Translations under genes and position numbers: made by a program
Origin: an uncultured Sphingomonadaceae bacterium
Lineage (GTDB): Bacteria > Pseudomonadota > Alphaproteobacteria > Sphingomonadales > Sphingomonadaceae
Reading direction: 5' to 3'
NCBI GenBank assembly: GCA_937995515.1
Contig: CALKJZ010000016.1
Location: 18,778-82,777 of the forward strand
Length of the DNA stretch: 64,000 bases
In this document: piece after piece, positions 11,938 to 19,616 of the stretch
Numbering within the stretch: position 1 is the first letter of the stretch
How the letters are laid out: every line of letters begins with the position of its first letter
Notes under the pieces: model-generated
What the model was told of the DNA's origin: nothing
The model's input: only the letters and a program-made list of their open reading frames with translations
Database searches by the model: none

Positions 11938-13422
11938 TCATGAGAGGCCGATCGCGTGTGCAACGAGCACGGTGGCAAGGGCGAGCGCGAGGAGCAGGCC
12001 GGCGGGCTTCCAGGCGAAGCGCAGCCACAGGCCGAGTTCGACCCGCGCGGCGGCAAGGCAGCCGAGCAGCACGGCGGAGGTGGGAACGACGAGGTTGGTG
12101 AGCCCGTCGCCGAGCTGGAAGGCGAGGACGGCCACCTGGCGGGTGACCCCGGCGAGATCGGCAAGCGGCGCCATGATCGGCATGGTGACGGCCGCCTGGC
12201 CGGAGCCGGACGGGACGAGCAGGTTGATCGCCGACTGGACGAGGAGCATGCCGCCTGCCGTCAGCCAATCCGGGAGGCCCGAGACGAGGCCGGAGAGCAG
12301 GGCGAGCAGGCTGTTGAGCAGACTGGGCGCGGCCGGATCCTCGCCGCCGAGCATCAGGAGGATGCCCTTGATGATGCCAACGAGGAGCACGACGGGCGCC
12401 ATCTGCGCGGCGCCCTCGCGGAAGGCGGTGCCGAGCGCGGCCGCGGGCACCCGGCCGGCCGCGGCTGCAACGACGGCGACCGCAAGGCCGAGGGCAAGGA
12501 ACTGCGCGCTCAGTTCGGAGAGATACCAGCCCATGGCGACCACGCCCCAGCCGACCCAGGCGATGGCGGCCATGACGAGCGTGAGGATCAGCCAGTCTGC
12601 CGGCGCGAGCGGGCCGGCGGCAGCGCCGGTGACCGGCGCCTCGTGGGCGGCGAGCCGGCGGTCGGCATCGAAGGCCGGCGAGCGCTCGGGCCGGAGGCGC
12701 ACGGCGCGGGCGTAGCGCCACACCCAGGCTGCCGCGAGCGTCGTGAAGCCGGCCCACATGGCGAGCCGGAAGCCGAGACCGGACAGGGGCGGAAGGCCCG
12801 CGATTCCCTGCGCGACGATGACGTTGAACGGGTTCATCCAGGAGGTTGCAAACCCGATGTTGGTGGCGGCGAAGCAGACGAGGAGGCCGGTGAGGGAATC
12901 ATAGCCCGCGCGGCGCAGCGCCGGCACGAGGATGAGGCTCAAGGCGATGGCTTCCTCCGACATGCCGAAGACCGCGCCGGCAAGCGAGAAGGCGACGAAC
13001 AGGGCGACGACCAGCCCGTCGCTTGCACCGCCCGCCCGGCGCAGGCTGGCAACGAGCGCGCGGTCGATGCTGCCGGTGCGCATGATGATGCCGAAGGTGC
13101 CGCCGACGATGAGCAGGAAGGCGGCAAGGCCGATGGCGGCCGAGGAGCGGGTGCCGGAGACCAGCCCCTCGAAGGGGATGTCGAGAAGGCCCACCCGCGC
13201 GCCGGCACCGAACAGCGGTGCCGGATCGGGAGCGCCGGTGCCGGTGAAGCTTCCGGGCACGAGGCGCGGCGGGTCTCCGGCAACGGCGAACTGGCCGGGC
13301 GCGAAGAGGAAGGTGGACCCCCAGGCGACAAGCGCGAGGACGAGGAAGATGACCAGCGTGTCGGGCACCGCCAAGCGCGGTCTTGCGGGGCCCTCGGCCG
13401 GGGGTGGCGCGGAGTCGGTCAT
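11938..13422 (-). CDS. YfcC-family inner-membrane permease
   Basis: 494 residues, about 12 transmembrane helices. It matches the YfcC/DcuC-like superfamily of anion, amino-acid or dipeptide permeases, with the conserved helix containing VGGTFGIIMRTGSI, the GMSEEA loop and the TSWMNPFNV hairpin that mark the family. The ATG at 13422 is preceded by a non-conserved in-frame extension, so the shorter form is used. It lies between the TonB receptor and the cyanophycinase on the same strand. By context it would carry the peptidase product across the inner membrane. Actual substrate unknown; some relatives are annotated as C4-dicarboxylate or arginine/ornithine transporters. Confidence 0.85.
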   Translation of the reverse strand: MTDSAPPPAEGPARPRLAVPDTLVIFLVLALVAWGSTFLFAPGQFAVAGDPPRLVPGSFTGTGAPDPAPLFGAGARVGLLDIPFEGLVSGTRSSAAIGLAAFLLIVGGTFGIIMRTGSIDRALVASLRRAGGASDGLVVALFVAFSLAGAVFGMSEEAIALSLILVPALRRAGYDSLTGLLVCFAATNIGFATSWMNPFNVIVAQGIAGLPPLSGLGFRLAMWAGFTTLAAAWVWRYARAVRLRPERSPAFDADRRLAAHEAPVTGAAAGPLAPADWLILTLVMAAIAWVGWGVVAMGWYLSELSAQFLALGLAVAVVAAAAGRVPAAALGTAFREGAAQMAPVVLLVGIIKGILLMLGGEDPAAPSLLNSLLALLSGLVSGLPDWLTAGGMLLVQSAINLLVPSGSGQAAVTMPIMAPLADLAGVTRQVAVLAFQLGDGLTNLVVPTSAVLLGCLAAARVELGLWLRFAWKPAGLLLALALATVLVAHAIGLS

Positions 13423-13512
13423 GGGGAACCGGTCATCACATGCGGGGCTCGTGCCGCCCCGCCGGCAGGGTGGCAGCTGCCGGCGGGCGGTCAAGGGGGC
13501 GGGGCGTTCCGG

Positions 13513-16347
13513 TCAGAAGCGCCAGGTGATCCGCGCGGTGACGAATCGGCCGATGAGATCGTGGTTGTAGAGATCCACATTGGCCGACGAGCCGAGCACG
13601 CGCGGTGGCTTGCGGTCGAACAGGTTGCGGATGTTGAGGCTGACGAAGCTGTCGCGGGTGATGTCGTAGCTGAGATTCCAGTCGAAGGTGAGATAGTCGT
13701 CGACCTTGACCACCGCATCGCGGGGCAGGCCCACGGCATCGAGCACGCGCGGGTCGGGATCGTCGAGATAGCCCGACTTGTAGCCCATGCGGATCGAGGA
13801 GGCGAAGCGGTCCTTCGACCAGCGCAGGCGGGTGGAGGCGATGAACCTTGGGTAGCGGAAGTCGCCGGCGAGCCGCTCGACCTCGGAGGCCGGGGAGGCC
13901 TGGCGGTTGAAGCGGAAGTACCAGGTGGCGTCGGCGAGCAGCGTGAAGCGGCCCGCTGGAGTTTCCGGGAGGTACCAGGTGGCGGAGAAGTCCATGCCTT
14001 CGGCGAGCTGGAAGCCGAGGTTCTGCAGCGGGAAGTTGGCCCCGACCACGAAGCCGTTTTCGACCTCGACGCCCGCCACGCCCGAGGGAAGCTCGCCGCG
14101 CCGGAAGACCGGGAACTCGCCGGCGAGCGCGCGGCGGATGAAATCATCCTCGTCGATGCCGACCAGATCCTTGTGGCGGATGTTCCAGTAGTCGGCGCGG
14201 AACTCGAAATCCCGGTTGGGTTGCAGCACGCCGCCGAAGCTGAGGCTGCGCGAGGTTTCGGCGGCGAGATCCGGGTTGCCGATCTCCTCGGTGAAGAAGG
14301 ACTGGCCGGTTGCCGCCGGGTTGCCGCCGCAGGCCTCCGGCGTGCGGCGGCAGGAGACGCGGAAGGAGGAGAGCAGCGGCCCGGCGCCCGACTGGGCGAG
14401 CGAGGGGGCGCGGAAGGCGGTTGACCAGCTGCCGCGCAGGATCAGCCAGTCGCGCGGCTGCCAGCGGGCGGCAACCTTCGGATTGAAGTCGGATCCGAAG
14501 TCGTCATAATTGTCGAACCGGCCCGCGAGCTGGAGATCAAGGCCGGTGGCAAGCGGCACGTAGAGCTCGGCGAAGGCCGAGATCTGGGTGCGCTCGTAGC
14601 GGGCCGAGGTGGAGGAGAAGCCGAGGATCGGCTCCGGGGTCACCTCGTCGGCCACCGCTTCGCCCGAGGGGCGGTCGTTCAGCCGCTCGTTGCGCCATTC
14701 CGCGCCGATGGCCGCCTTGACGGTGCCGGCCGGCAGCTCGAACAGGTCGCCGCTGGCGCTGGTGTCGAGGCTTGCCATGCGGCTGCGGCCGCGCCGCTCG
14801 GCGGTCGTCTCGATGAGCTCGCGCACGCCCGGCGCCTGCTCCACCTGCCCGCCGAAAGGGTTGTACCACAGCGTGGTCTTGCCGATCGCCTCGCAGGTGT
14901 TGCCGACATAGGTTGCGTTGTTGCGCGGCACCTGCCGGGTGCGCCAGCGGGTGACGCGCGTGCCGTCGGTGCAGATGTTGCCGAGGTTGAGGTCGAAGAA
15001 GAGGTTGGTGCGCACGAGGCCGGACAGGCCGCGCTGCACGCGGTCGTTGCCGCCGAGCGTGAAGGCGGTCTCGCCCTGCCAGCTGCCGCCGATGGCATAT
15101 TCGAGCCCGGTGACGAGGCGGAAGCTGTCGGAGCGGACCTCGATCGCGCGCGGATCGGGATATTTGCCCCACATGAAGATGGGGAATTCGAAGAAGCAGG
15201 AGAAGCGGCGGCACCCGCCCTCGGCCGCCATGTCGTCCTTCAGCGCCTGGGGAAAGAGCGGGTTTTCCGGATCGATGGGCGTGCGCGAGAAATTGGCCGG
15301 CGAGGAGACGCCGCGGCTCTTGGTGGTGGAGCCGATCACCTCGGTGAACCAGGCGACGGTATCCGAGATCCGGTAGCGGTGGGTGAGCATGCCCGAGAAG
15401 CTCTCCAGCCGGTCCTGCGAGGAGACGAAGGCGTTGGTGTTGACCTCGCAATATTCCCCGAGCGCGCCGGTGCCGAACTCCTCGGGCGGGCAGCCGCCGT
15501 TGCCGGGGCCTTCCGTCTGGTCGAGCTCCATGAAGAAGAGATCGTTGAAGCTTGGGAAGAAGCCCTGCTGCGAGGGGCGGAAGGCGCGCGCCGAGGCCGC
15601 GCGGTCGCGCAGGAAGAAGGGGTTGCGGCGGAAATAGTCGGCGACGACGAGGATCTGGTGATCGCCGGTCTGGATGCCGGCGACGCCCGAGACCGCAAGG
15701 CGGCCCTCGTCGGTGGACGCGGTGGAGTTGCCGTAGGAGGTGGTGAGCTCGAGGCCCTCGAAATCCCGGCGCAGCACATAGTTGATGACGCCCGCGACGG
15801 CATCGGCGCCGTAGAGTGCCGAGGCGCCGTTGGGCAGCACCTCGACCCGCTCGATGGCCGAGACCGGGATGGCCGAGACGTCGATGAAGCTTTCCTGCCC
15901 GCGTGCGAAGGCGGCAACCGAGGCTCGGCGGCTGTTGATGAGGGTGAGGGTGGACGAGGCGCCGAGCCCGCGCAGCGAGACGGCCGATGCGCCGACCGGT
16001 GTGTCGGACGAAAGCGCGCCGGCGGTGGCGGTGGAGAAGGTGCCCTCCCCGCCGGTTGTCGCGGGCAGCTGCTGCAGCAGGTCGATGACGGTGGTGGCGC
16101 CGGATTCGACGATGGCCTTGCGGTCGATGGCGATCGCCTGCGTGGCGCCAGAGAGATCGACGCCGCGGATGCGCGTGCCGATGATCTTTATCTCGGGGGC
16201 CTGGTCGGCCGGGTCGGCAGCCGCGGGGGGCTGGGGCGCGGGCGCGGCTTCCTGCGCCGCTGCTGGCGCGGCGATGGCAAGGGCGAGCGCAAGGCCGAGC
16301 GGACGGCGCAGCAGGGCGGATGGGGCAGTGGCGGGGCGGACGGGCAT
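13513..16347 (-). CDS. TonB-dependent outer-membrane receptor
   Basis: 944 residues, complete. Signal peptide at residues 1-32 (AIAAPAAAQ), then a Pro/Ala linker and a TonB-box-like EIKIIGTRIRG. The plug shows VSLRGLGASSTLTLINSRR and the usual LPNGASALYGADAVAGVINY; the remainder is a 22-strand-type barrel ending in ITWRF with terminal Phe. Several Cys pairs lie in the extracellular loops. It is the first gene of a minus-strand run with the permease, cyanophycinase and isoaspartyl peptidase (90-bp gap to the permease), so it likely imports the products of extracellular cleavage. Substrate is inferred from neighbours only. Confidence 0.95.
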   Translation of the reverse strand: MPVRPATAPSALLRRPLGLALALAIAAPAAAQEAAPAPQPPAAADPADQAPEIKIIGTRIRGVDLSGATQAIAIDRKAIVESGATTVIDLLQQLPATTGGEGTFSTATAGALSSDTPVGASAVSLRGLGASSTLTLINSRRASVAAFARGQESFIDVSAIPVSAIERVEVLPNGASALYGADAVAGVINYVLRRDFEGLELTTSYGNSTASTDEGRLAVSGVAGIQTGDHQILVVADYFRRNPFFLRDRAASARAFRPSQQGFFPSFNDLFFMELDQTEGPGNGGCPPEEFGTGALGEYCEVNTNAFVSSQDRLESFSGMLTHRYRISDTVAWFTEVIGSTTKSRGVSSPANFSRTPIDPENPLFPQALKDDMAAEGGCRRFSCFFEFPIFMWGKYPDPRAIEVRSDSFRLVTGLEYAIGGSWQGETAFTLGGNDRVQRGLSGLVRTNLFFDLNLGNICTDGTRVTRWRTRQVPRNNATYVGNTCEAIGKTTLWYNPFGGQVEQAPGVRELIETTAERRGRSRMASLDTSASGDLFELPAGTVKAAIGAEWRNERLNDRPSGEAVADEVTPEPILGFSSTSARYERTQISAFAELYVPLATGLDLQLAGRFDNYDDFGSDFNPKVAARWQPRDWLILRGSWSTAFRAPSLAQSGAGPLLSSFRVSCRRTPEACGGNPAATGQSFFTEEIGNPDLAAETSRSLSFGGVLQPNRDFEFRADYWNIRHKDLVGIDEDDFIRRALAGEFPVFRRGELPSGVAGVEVENGFVVGANFPLQNLGFQLAEGMDFSATWYLPETPAGRFTLLADATWYFRFNRQASPASEVERLAGDFRYPRFIASTRLRWSKDRFASSIRMGYKSGYLDDPDPRVLDAVGLPRDAVVKVDDYLTFDWNLSYDITRDSFVSLNIRNLFDRKPPRVLGSSANVDLYNHDLIGRFVTARITWRF

Positions 16348-16426
16348 TGGGGCTTTCCTGATGACGGGTGGGGCCGCCTGCAGGGTGCAGGCGGCAACGG
16401 GAGGCGGACGGCAGACGGGCCGCCAG

Positions 16427-16585
16427 CTACTCGTTGAACCAGTCGGTCAGGTGATATTGCACGGAGCGGCGCACCAGCACCTGGTGGCGGGCAAGGGCGG
16501 CAGGCCGGCCTTGCGGACGCAGGACAAGGACGAGGTGGGGCACGCCGTGCACGACTTGCGATGCTAGCCCTGCGGGCCCGGGCAT
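16427..16585 (-). CDS. Possible small protein of 52 residues, doubtful
   Basis: A short ATG-to-TAG frame between imuB and the TonB receptor. Its second half (LVLVLRPQGRPAALARHQ then LVRRSVQYHLTDWFNE) has a mixed composition and high third-position GC, unlike the Arg/Pro/Ala-rich text typical of wrong frames here. No Shine-Dalgarno is visible and I do not recognise it. It is in the same frame as imuB after the imuB stop. It could be a real small protein, a relic of a longer gene, or chance. The rest of 16348-16627 shows nothing else clear and must contain the receptor promoter. Confidence 0.25.
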   Translation of the reverse strand: MPGPAGLASQVVHGVPHLVLVLRPQGRPAALARHQVLVRRSVQYHLTDWFNE

Positions 16586-16627
16586 GCAAGGGGCTGATGG
16601 GAGCCATGCGGGGCGGCACCGGGCCCT

Positions 16628-18142
16628 TCAGCCGAACAGGCCCTGGACGTGCCAGCCGAAATCGCCGCTGTCTGGATCCTCCCCGTCTCCGGAGCGGTAG
16701 AGCCACAGGCGCGTGCCGTCTTCCAGCTCGACGGTGAAATAGTCGCGCACGGCGTTCGGATCGGCGCCGGCTTCCCACCAGGCGGCGTGCATCCGTTCCG
16801 GGCCGTCGGCCGCGCGCACCCGGTGGCGCCGGCCGCGCCAGCGGAAGGCTGCCGGCGGCCTGTCGGGCAGCATGGCGATGGCCTCGATGCGCTCGGGCGG
16901 ATCGAGCAGGCGGGTGGGCCGGGGCAGGTGGCGCGGCCAGCTGCCTGCCGCCGGATGGCCGGGCGGCGCATGCGCGACGGTGGCCTCGGGAAAGGCGCCG
17001 GGCCTTGGGGCAACGCGGAAGACGGCGCCCGGGCCCAGTCGCGCCGAGAGCCGGTCTGCGACCTCGGCAAGCGTTGCGGGATCGGGCCCGGTGCCCAGCT
17101 GGCGCGGGGCGAGCGGCGCGGCGCGTGGGCAGGCAAGCACCGCCATTTCGATTCCGAAGCCCGGGTCCACGTCCTCGACGAGCAGGTGGAGCAGGCGGGC
17201 GATGTGGGCCGGCTCGCGCGTGGGGGCGGCGGTGCCGGCGCGCAGGGCGGCGATGGTGCCGTCGATGCGGTGGAAGAGGAGATCGAGCGCGCGCGCGCCC
17301 TCGCCCCGCCGTTCGAGCAGGCGCGCGAGCTGTGGCGCCAGCCGGTCGATGAGGCCGTGCAGCGCTGCGGCATGGGCGACCGGCTCGGCGAGCATGATGG
17401 CGGCTGCGCGTGCGGTTTCGTGCGGCAGATGGTCGAGCGGCTCGCCGGCCTGCCCGAGCGCCTGGTCGAGGCGGCGCAGCAGGGCAAGGCCGAAGCGACG
17501 GCCGAGTGCGGCGCGCGGCAGGGCGAGGAGATCGCCGATGGAGGCGATGCCGAGGCGCGCGAGGGCCTGGGCTTCGCCGGCCTGCAGCCGGAGTGCGGCA
17601 ACGGGCAGCGGCGCGATCGCCTCGGCGGTGGTGTGCGGGGGGGCGATGGTGCAGGCGCCGGGGGCGAAGCGGGCCAGCGCGTGGGCGGCGCCGGCGGTTT
17701 CGGCAAGGCCGGCGCGGGCGGTGATGCCGCTTGCGGCGAGCCGGGCGAGGAGGCGCTGGAGCAGGCGCTGTTCGCCGCCGAAGAGGTGCGAGGCGCCTGC
17801 GGATTCGAGCCACAGGCCATCTGGCGGGTCGAGCGCGACGAGCGGGCTGATTCGTGCCTGCATCCAGCGGGCGAGGCGCGTGAGCGCGGCGCGGTCGGCC
17901 TCGGGCTCGGCCTCGGCGACCTGCAGGCCTGGCACGCGCGCGCAGGCCGCGGCCAGGGGCTCGCCCGGGCGGATGCCGAGGGCTGCTGCGGCCGCGGAGC
18001 AGGCGGCGACCTCGCGGCGGCTGCCGCGGCGCGTGCCGAGCACCAGCGGCTCAGGCAGCGGCGGTTCGTTCGCCTGCGCGCGCGCCCGCGCCAGCCGCTC
18101 CACCGGCCAGAGCGGGAACCAGAGGGAGATGGTTCGGGGCAT
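16628..18142 (-). CDS. imuB: ImuB, inactive Y-family DNA polymerase of the mutasome
   Basis: 504 residues. ImuB is a Y-family polymerase homologue without catalytic activity that bridges ImuA, the beta clamp and DnaE2 in SOS-induced mutagenesis. It begins MPRTISLWFPLWPVERL, where active relatives carry the first catalytic Asp motif, consistent with a dead palm. The helix-hairpin-helix region (LARLGIASIGDLLALPRAAL) and little-finger part follow. It overlaps imuA by 92 bp. No dnaE2 follows: after a short gap comes the TonB receptor, so the third component must lie elsewhere. Expected to be SOS-regulated through the imuA promoter. Confidence 0.9.
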   Translation of the reverse strand: MPRTISLWFPLWPVERLARARAQANEPPLPEPLVLGTRRGSRREVAACSAAAAALGIRPGEPLAAACARVPGLQVAEAEPEADRAALTRLARWMQARISPLVALDPPDGLWLESAGASHLFGGEQRLLQRLLARLAASGITARAGLAETAGAAHALARFAPGACTIAPPHTTAEAIAPLPVAALRLQAGEAQALARLGIASIGDLLALPRAALGRRFGLALLRRLDQALGQAGEPLDHLPHETARAAAIMLAEPVAHAAALHGLIDRLAPQLARLLERRGEGARALDLLFHRIDGTIAALRAGTAAPTREPAHIARLLHLLVEDVDPGFGIEMAVLACPRAAPLAPRQLGTGPDPATLAEVADRLSARLGPGAVFRVAPRPGAFPEATVAHAPPGHPAAGSWPRHLPRPTRLLDPPERIEAIAMLPDRPPAAFRWRGRRHRVRAADGPERMHAAWWEAGADPNAVRDYFTVELEDGTRLWLYRSGDGEDPDSGDFGWHVQGLFG

Positions 18143-18911
18143 GGGGTTCGGGCCCTGGGGGAAGGCAGAGGGTGAGCGGGAGGTGCATGGCCGCGGGCCC
18201 GCGCGCGCGCGCCAGCGTGAGGGCAAGCTGGCGGGGGCCGAGCCCGCTGCCGCCGGGGCCTGGGAAGAGCGCGCGGACCTCGGCCGGCGGCGCCGGCGCG
18301 GGTGCGACCTGCCAGCAGGTGGCGGCAAGGGTGGGAAGGCGCGTCGGCGGGGCTTCGCGGTGGAGGATGAGGGCGAGCGTGCCGGCGCGGCTGGCGCGCA
18401 GCTGCAGGCGGCGGCTGGCAGCGACGAGCCAGGGCCCCGGGCGCAGGATTTCGCCGACCACGGCGGCAACCGATTCCATCGCCTCTTCCATGGCGGCGAG
18501 CGTTTCCTGATCGGTTCGGGTGCGCGCCAGCAGCAGGCGCCCGGGGGCGAGCCCGGCCAGCGCCAAGCCTGGCGGGAAGATGTCGAGCCGGCGGCTGGCC
18601 CACAGCGTTTCGCCGCCGGCGGCTGCGGCGAGGCGGGCGGCGAAGGCGGCAGCCGGGCCATGGGCGTGCGGCGTGGCCGCGGGCAGGATTTCGTGCAGGG
18701 CGTGGGCGGCAAGCCCCCCGCCCAGCAGCCGGTCGAAGCCGGGATGGCCGGTTGCGATGCGCGGGCCATCGCCTGCGGGTGCGGTGGTGGCAAGGCTGTG
18801 GCGGAGCGCTTCCAGCGCGGCGCGGCGATCGGGCCGGCCGGCCGGCGGGCGGGGCGGGGACGGCTGGTGGCTGTGCGGGCGACTCGGGGTGGGAGCTGGC
18901 TCCATGTTCAT
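18051..18911 (-). CDS. imuA: ImuA, RecA-like mutasome protein
   Basis: 286 residues. SOS-induced partner of ImuB and DnaE2 in error-prone translesion synthesis; a RecA/SulA-like fold. Recognisable segments: GHPGFDRLLGGGL, HALHEILPA and the LASRRL-type core. The start is ATG 18911 or 18905 (MEPAP); both sit inside or against a LexA-type box, so the mRNA leader is very short or absent. The last ~30 residues run out of frame over the start of imuB; this tail is Ala/Gly-rich and may be poorly conserved. The 92-bp overlap is longer than the few bases usual for imuA-imuB. Confidence 0.85.
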   Translation of the reverse strand: MNMEPAPTPSRPHSHQPSPPRPPAGRPDRRAALEALRHSLATTAPAGDGPRIATGHPGFDRLLGGGLAAHALHEILPAATPHAHGPAAAFAARLAAAAGGETLWASRRLDIFPPGLALAGLAPGRLLLARTRTDQETLAAMEEAMESVAAVVGEILRPGPWLVAASRRLQLRASRAGTLALILHREAPPTRLPTLAATCWQVAPAPAPPAEVRALFPGPGGSGLGPRQLALTLARARGPAAMHLPLTLCLPPGPEPHAPNHLPLVPALAGGAAGAGARAGERTAAA

Positions 18912-18920
18912 GTTTTGTTC
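18906..18920 (-). promoter_or_regulatory. LexA-type SOS box at imuA
   Basis: GTTC-ATGTTTT-GTTC, a perfect match to the alphaproteobacterial LexA half-site arrangement GTTC-N7-GTTC. It covers the first ATG of imuA, so LexA would block transcription at or just before the start codon. Supports SOS control of imuA-imuB. Confidence 0.8.
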
Positions 18921-18958
18921 TTAATCGGGGAGGCCGAGTCAAGGCGCGGCGCGGCGCA

Positions 18959-19597
18959 TCAGGTCATGGCCGCGAAGCGTTCGACCTTCTCGGTTGGCCC
19001 GGAGACGATGAGGAGATCCGACATGTAGACCACGGTTTCGGGTGTCGCGTAGGTGAAATCCTGGCCTGGCCGCTTGATGCCCACGATGGTGATGCCGTGC
19101 TGCTTGCGCACGTCGGTTTCGGCCAGCGACTTGCCGGCCATGTAGGCGGGCGTGCGGGTCTTCACGATGGCAAAGCCGTCGTCGAACTCGATGAAGTCGA
19201 TCATCTTGCCGGTGACGAGGTGTGCGACTCGTTCACCCATTGCGGCCTCGGGGTAGACGACCTCGTCGGCGCCGATCCGCTTCAGGATGTGGCCGTGATT
19301 GGCCGACACCGCCTTGGCCCAGATCTTGGGCACCTTGAGCTCGGTGAGCGCGAGCACGGTGAGCAGGCTCGCCTCGATGTCCGAGCCGATGCCCACGACC
19401 ACTTGCGGAATCTCGTGCAGGCCGAGGCGCTTGAGCGCCGTGGCGTTGGTGCTGTCGGCCTGGATGACGTGGGTGAGCTCTTCCGACCAGAGCTGCACCG
19501 TCTCCATGTCCTGGTCGATTGCGAGCACTTCGTGGCCCATGCGGATGAGCGAACGGGCGGTTGCGCCGCCGAAGCGGCCAAGGCCGATGACGGCCAC
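18959..19597 (-). CDS. trkA: TrkA/KtrA-type potassium uptake regulatory subunit
   Basis: 212 residues from GTG 19597, chosen because AGAGGAG lies 5 bases upstream; an in-frame TTG at 19624 would overlap trkH. Cytoplasmic ring-forming gating subunit. The RCK_N Rossmann domain (VIGLGRFGGATA, Asp at the end of beta2, QADSTN, VGIGSD) occupies residues 1 to about 130, followed by an RCK_C domain (residues 131-212). It binds NAD(H) or nucleotides to gate the TrkH channel encoded just upstream (19-bp gap). One RCK pair makes it KtrA-like rather than the duplicated E. coli TrkA. Confidence 0.93.
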   Translation of the reverse strand: MAVIGLGRFGGATARSLIRMGHEVLAIDQDMETVQLWSEELTHVIQADSTNATALKRLGLHEIPQVVVGIGSDIEASLLTVLALTELKVPKIWAKAVSANHGHILKRIGADEVVYPEAAMGERVAHLVTGKMIDFIEFDDGFAIVKTRTPAYMAGKSLAETDVRKQHGITIVGIKRPGQDFTYATPETVVYMSDLLIVSGPTEKVERFAAMT

Positions 19598-19616
19598 GGG
19601 ATCTCCTCTGTGCTTG

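Noticed and set aside
11956..14424. 822-codon plus-strand frame opposite the permease and receptor
   Set aside because: Rich in Glu/Gly/Arg with no fold or motifs; the minus-strand genes show clear family sequence.
16564..18942. Long frame in another register over imuA-imuB
   Set aside because: Pro/Arg/Ser-rich text without domains; ImuA and ImuB are recognisable in their own frames.
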